From positions 2,268,297 through 2,332,296 of the forward strand of contig HE978651.1 of NCBI GenBank assembly GCA_000285855.2: a stretch of DNA of 64,000 bases, in the 5' to 3' direction. Every line of letters begins with the position of its first letter. Within the stretch, counting starts at the first letter, position 1. Shown in pieces: positions 63,991-64,000 of this stretch. The DNA comes from Ruminococcus sp. JC304 (lineage in GTDB: Bacteria; Bacillota; Clostridia; Lachnospirales; Lachnospiraceae). The notes beneath the pieces are model-generated. The model had not been told where the DNA came from. It saw only the letters and a program-made list of their open reading frames with translations, and searched no databases. The position numbers and the translations under genes were made by a program.

Positions 63991-64000
63991 TTTCCGGAGT

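Overview
The window looks like a piece of a gut Lachnospiraceae chromosome (Bacillota, close to Blautia, Ruminococcus or Dorea). The evidence is AT-rich intergenic DNA with TTGACA/TATAAT-type promoters, strong AGGAGG ribosome binding sites, an ATP-dependent PEP carboxykinase, a fliB-type lysine methylase, a GH112 phosphorylase beside a beta-helix protein resembling two-subunit GH136 lacto-N-biosidases, and IS66 and IS1182 elements typical of this family. The genus is inferred from protein style only; there is no rRNA or tRNA in the window.

Bases 1-32000 are accessory and dominated by defence-like genes, nearly all on the minus strand. After a TipAS-type MerR regulator comes a tight three-gene operon (7884 to 1085): a PD-(D/E)xK nuclease with a zinc ribbon, a DinG/XPD-like Fe-S helicase, and a pPIWI-RE protein, a divergent prokaryotic Argonaute relative. 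Next are a transglutaminase gene broken by one in-frame stop, a lipase / GPH symporter / TetR operon with a visible operator, and a scatter of gene fragments around a DUF4160-DUF2442 pair. From 14700 to 30300 lies a rearranged island: a SAM methyltransferase plus PLD-helicase pair with a membrane-protein gene behind it, an AAA ATPase followed by the stub of a TOPRIM-like gene, a frameshifted HD-domain gene, an IS1182 remnant, an operon of an unfamiliar protein, a KAP P-loop NTPase and an ApeA-like HEPN protein, an IS66-type element, and then a second, partly deleted copy of helicase-methyltransferase-HD. The island therefore sits inside a duplicated backbone (HD, methyltransferase, helicase) whose copies have decayed in different ways. 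A nicotinamidase-like hydrolase, a DUF1653 protein and a PIN-like protein close it.

Bases 32300-46300 are metabolic. pckA stands alone with its own promoter and terminator. Then comes a sugar-utilisation locus: solute-binding protein, two permeases (no ATPase), a small subunit, a GH136-like beta-helix protein and a GH112 galactosyl-N-acetylhexosamine phosphorylase, flanked by a divergent AraC regulator and by a soluble diguanylate cyclase with a LacI-type sugar-binding domain. The likely job is import and phosphorolysis of lacto-N-biose or galacto-N-biose type glycans from mucin or milk. fliB follows the AraC gene.

Bases 46300-64000 are mostly housekeeping: a YkgJ protein, a DUF6483-like protein and a Lon-like AAA+ protein, trpS, an AEC transporter broken by an in-frame TAG, deoB, topB, an orphan OmpR-type response regulator, a PAP2 phosphatase, a family 2 glycosyltransferase coupled to mutY, an L,D-transpeptidase, gpmI and hom. 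Strong candidates for less-described biology are the PIWI-RE operon, the KAP/HEPN operon and the methyltransferase/PLD-helicase/membrane-protein set.
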